Below, piece after piece: positions 49,689-50,735 of a stretch of DNA of 50,735 nt. This DNA comes from an uncultured Lachnospiraceae bacterium. Its GTDB lineage: Bacteria; Bacillota; Clostridia; Lachnospirales; Lachnospiraceae. The first letter of the stretch is position 1. Every line of letters starts with the position of its first letter. Made by a program: the position numbers and the translations under genes. The stretch spans positions 1-50,735 of the forward strand of contig CACWHK010000019.1 of NCBI GenBank assembly GCA_902760755.1. Direction: 5' to 3'. The notes under the pieces were generated by a model. The model did no database searches, was not told the DNA's origin, and saw only the letters and a program-made list of their open reading frames with translations.

Positions 49689-50735
49689 CTACCTTCTTCT
49701 ATCCGGATTCGGCGGGACGAGCTTACGCTTCAGCCCTCCCAGCTTCAGAGCCACCGAATGCTCCTGATCATTGGCCAGGAACCGGGTGCACTCGTCCCGC
49801 AGCTTCTTGCCCTTGATATACGGCTTCATAGCATTCCGGAATTCCTTCGTCTCAGCCAGCTCTCTTGCCATCTTCAGGAACTGATTCCTTCCGAACCGCT
49901 TCTCCAATTCCTTAAAATAAGGGCGGGGTTCTTCCTGCGGACATTTCGTCTCATCAGTTATGATCTGATGCAGCACCAGTGACGCCAGCTTCTCCAGGAC
50001 CAGATCCTTCGTGATCGCCCTGGCCGGCTCACCGACATCCTCCATCAGTGTCTGCAGCTCCCCGGATGCCCAAAGGGACGTACTCTCCTGAAGACCGCCC
50101 CGGCCCTCCACCAGCGCCATCTTCCTTACCTGCAGCTCATCCTCCGACAGCTCCTCCTCCATGGCAATGCTGTTCTGCACCGCCATTCGTTCCATGCGCT
50201 GCAGCTTCGCCCAGGCCCTGCGGTTATTCTCCTCCGATTCCGGTATCCTTACCACTTCCTCCTGATTCGCCAGGGACAAATGGCGATACACTCTCCATCG
50301 TTCCATCTTCTCCCGGAGTTCATTGTTTCGCTGCATCACCGCATCCCGTTCCATCTGCCGCTGGATATTGGACAGCATCATCTGGGAATGTTCATATACC
50401 CGCACGGCATTGGTTGCCTCCTCGGAATTGGGATCCATGGTCAGGATTCCATGCTCCCCGTGAAGCTTCTTATCTCCGAAATCCTCGATCTTCTTCGCCA
50501 GCCTCTTCTCCCGTTCGATCAGCTCCTTCGTATAACCGTTGCCGTTCTCGAAGCTGCTGTCTCCCACCAGGAACTCTTCCTGCAGCCGGCGGGTGATAAC
50601 GCTCAGTTCCTCCACTTCCTTCATCACTTCGTTGAAGTATGCCCTGTCCTCATCGGTTCCTATGACCGGAAGCGTCTCCTTCACAAAATGCATGGAGGTA
50701 CGGATCGCCTCCTCAAAGCCGTTCTTCCTCTTCAG
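49689..50735 (-). CDS. Helical charged protein of unknown function (5' end beyond window)
   Basis: At least 348 residues in frame; the open frame passes the ATG at 50693 without a stop and reaches the window edge (upstream residues LKRKNGFEEAIRTS), and that ATG has no clear ribosome site, so the gene most likely begins outside. The protein is predicted helical, highly charged, no signal peptide or membrane helix in the visible part. Segments such as KELIEREKRLAKKIEDFGDK and MLSNIQRQMERD resemble in style, but not clearly in sequence, the helical region of the Asn-rich protein at 22479-24152. It ends 72 bp before the response regulator gene, so it may be another product of the same system. Confidence 0.75.
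   Translation of the reverse strand: MKRKNGFEEAIRTSMHFVKETLPVIGTDEDRAYFNEVMKEVEELSVITRRLQEEFLVGDSSFENGNGYTKELIEREKRLAKKIEDFGDKKLHGEHGILTMDPNSEEATNAVRVYEHSQMMLSNIQRQMERDAVMQRNNELREKMERWRVYRHLSLANQEEVVRIPESEENNRRAWAKLQRMERMAVQNSIAMEEELSEDELQVRKMALVEGRGGLQESTSLWASGELQTLMEDVGEPARAITKDLVLEKLASLVLHQIITDETKCPQEEPRPYFKELEKRFGRNQFLKMARELAETKEFRNAMKPYIKGKKLRDECTRFLANDQEHSVALKLGGLKRKLVPPNPDRRR

Noticed and set aside
21830-50735. Integrative conjugative element
   Set aside because: No integrase, relaxase, replication or att-type repeats are visible; the possibility remains only for genes outside the window.

Overview
The window looks like chromosome from a Gram-positive, Clostridia-type bacterium, most likely a Lachnospiraceae relative. 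The inference rests on sigma-A-type promoters, a tryptophan T-box leader, cell-wall-binding-repeat proteins, the gdpP-rplI-dnaB cluster, RsbW/RsbV-like partner-switching proteins and a gene pair I recognise as DUF5716/DUF5717-like. No rRNA, tRNA, transposase, integrase or CRISPR array was seen.

Left part (1-22.4 kb) is mainly core genome. It begins with the truncated start of a sugar ABC transporter ATPase (UgpC/MsmK type), then a membrane-anchored LytR_C-domain protein. A plus-strand pair follows: a short-chain dehydrogenase and a CARF plus PD-(D/E)XK (DUF1887, Card1-like) protein with no CRISPR neighbours. Next is the minus-strand series valS-gdpP-rplI-dnaB. A three-gene minus-strand operon encodes a very large 1318-residue protein, an actin/Hsp70-fold-like protein and a helical-repeat protein. 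After it come a HisC/CobD-like aminotransferase, two secreted proteins with cell-wall-binding repeats driven by near-identical promoters, and a TrpB2-type tryptophan synthase beta chain under a T-box with a UGG specifier.

Right part (21.8-50.7 kb) is one long minus-strand block that reads as a non-mobile type IV secretion-like system. Read in the direction of transcription it holds: a partial helical protein; a SARP-type response regulator, a membrane protein and a LytS-like histidine kinase; a VirB2-like pilin; two secreted or anchored proteins; the VirD4 coupling ATPase; a surface protein with Ig-like features; a VirB6-like channel protein with a huge Gly/Ala/Arg and Asn/Gln tail; a PrgI-VirB4 fusion with an acidic repeat tail; a STAS anti-anti-sigma factor; a secreted protein of about 1872 residues; a highly charged protein; an Asn-rich basic protein; and an RsbW-like ATPase. 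No relaxase, integrase or replication gene is present, so protein export is more likely than conjugation.

The most striking signal is regulatory. Three promoters inside this block (upstream of the pilin, of the first secreted protein and of the giant secreted protein) share the same layout: two heptamers TTTGTTR separated by 4 bp, then 7 bp, then TATGRT. This is the geometry known for SARP-family activators, and the block encodes a SARP-like response regulator. Together these suggest a self-contained regulated secretion system: two-component sensing drives the SARP-type activator, which drives pilin, machine and cargo, with a partner switch as a possible second layer.
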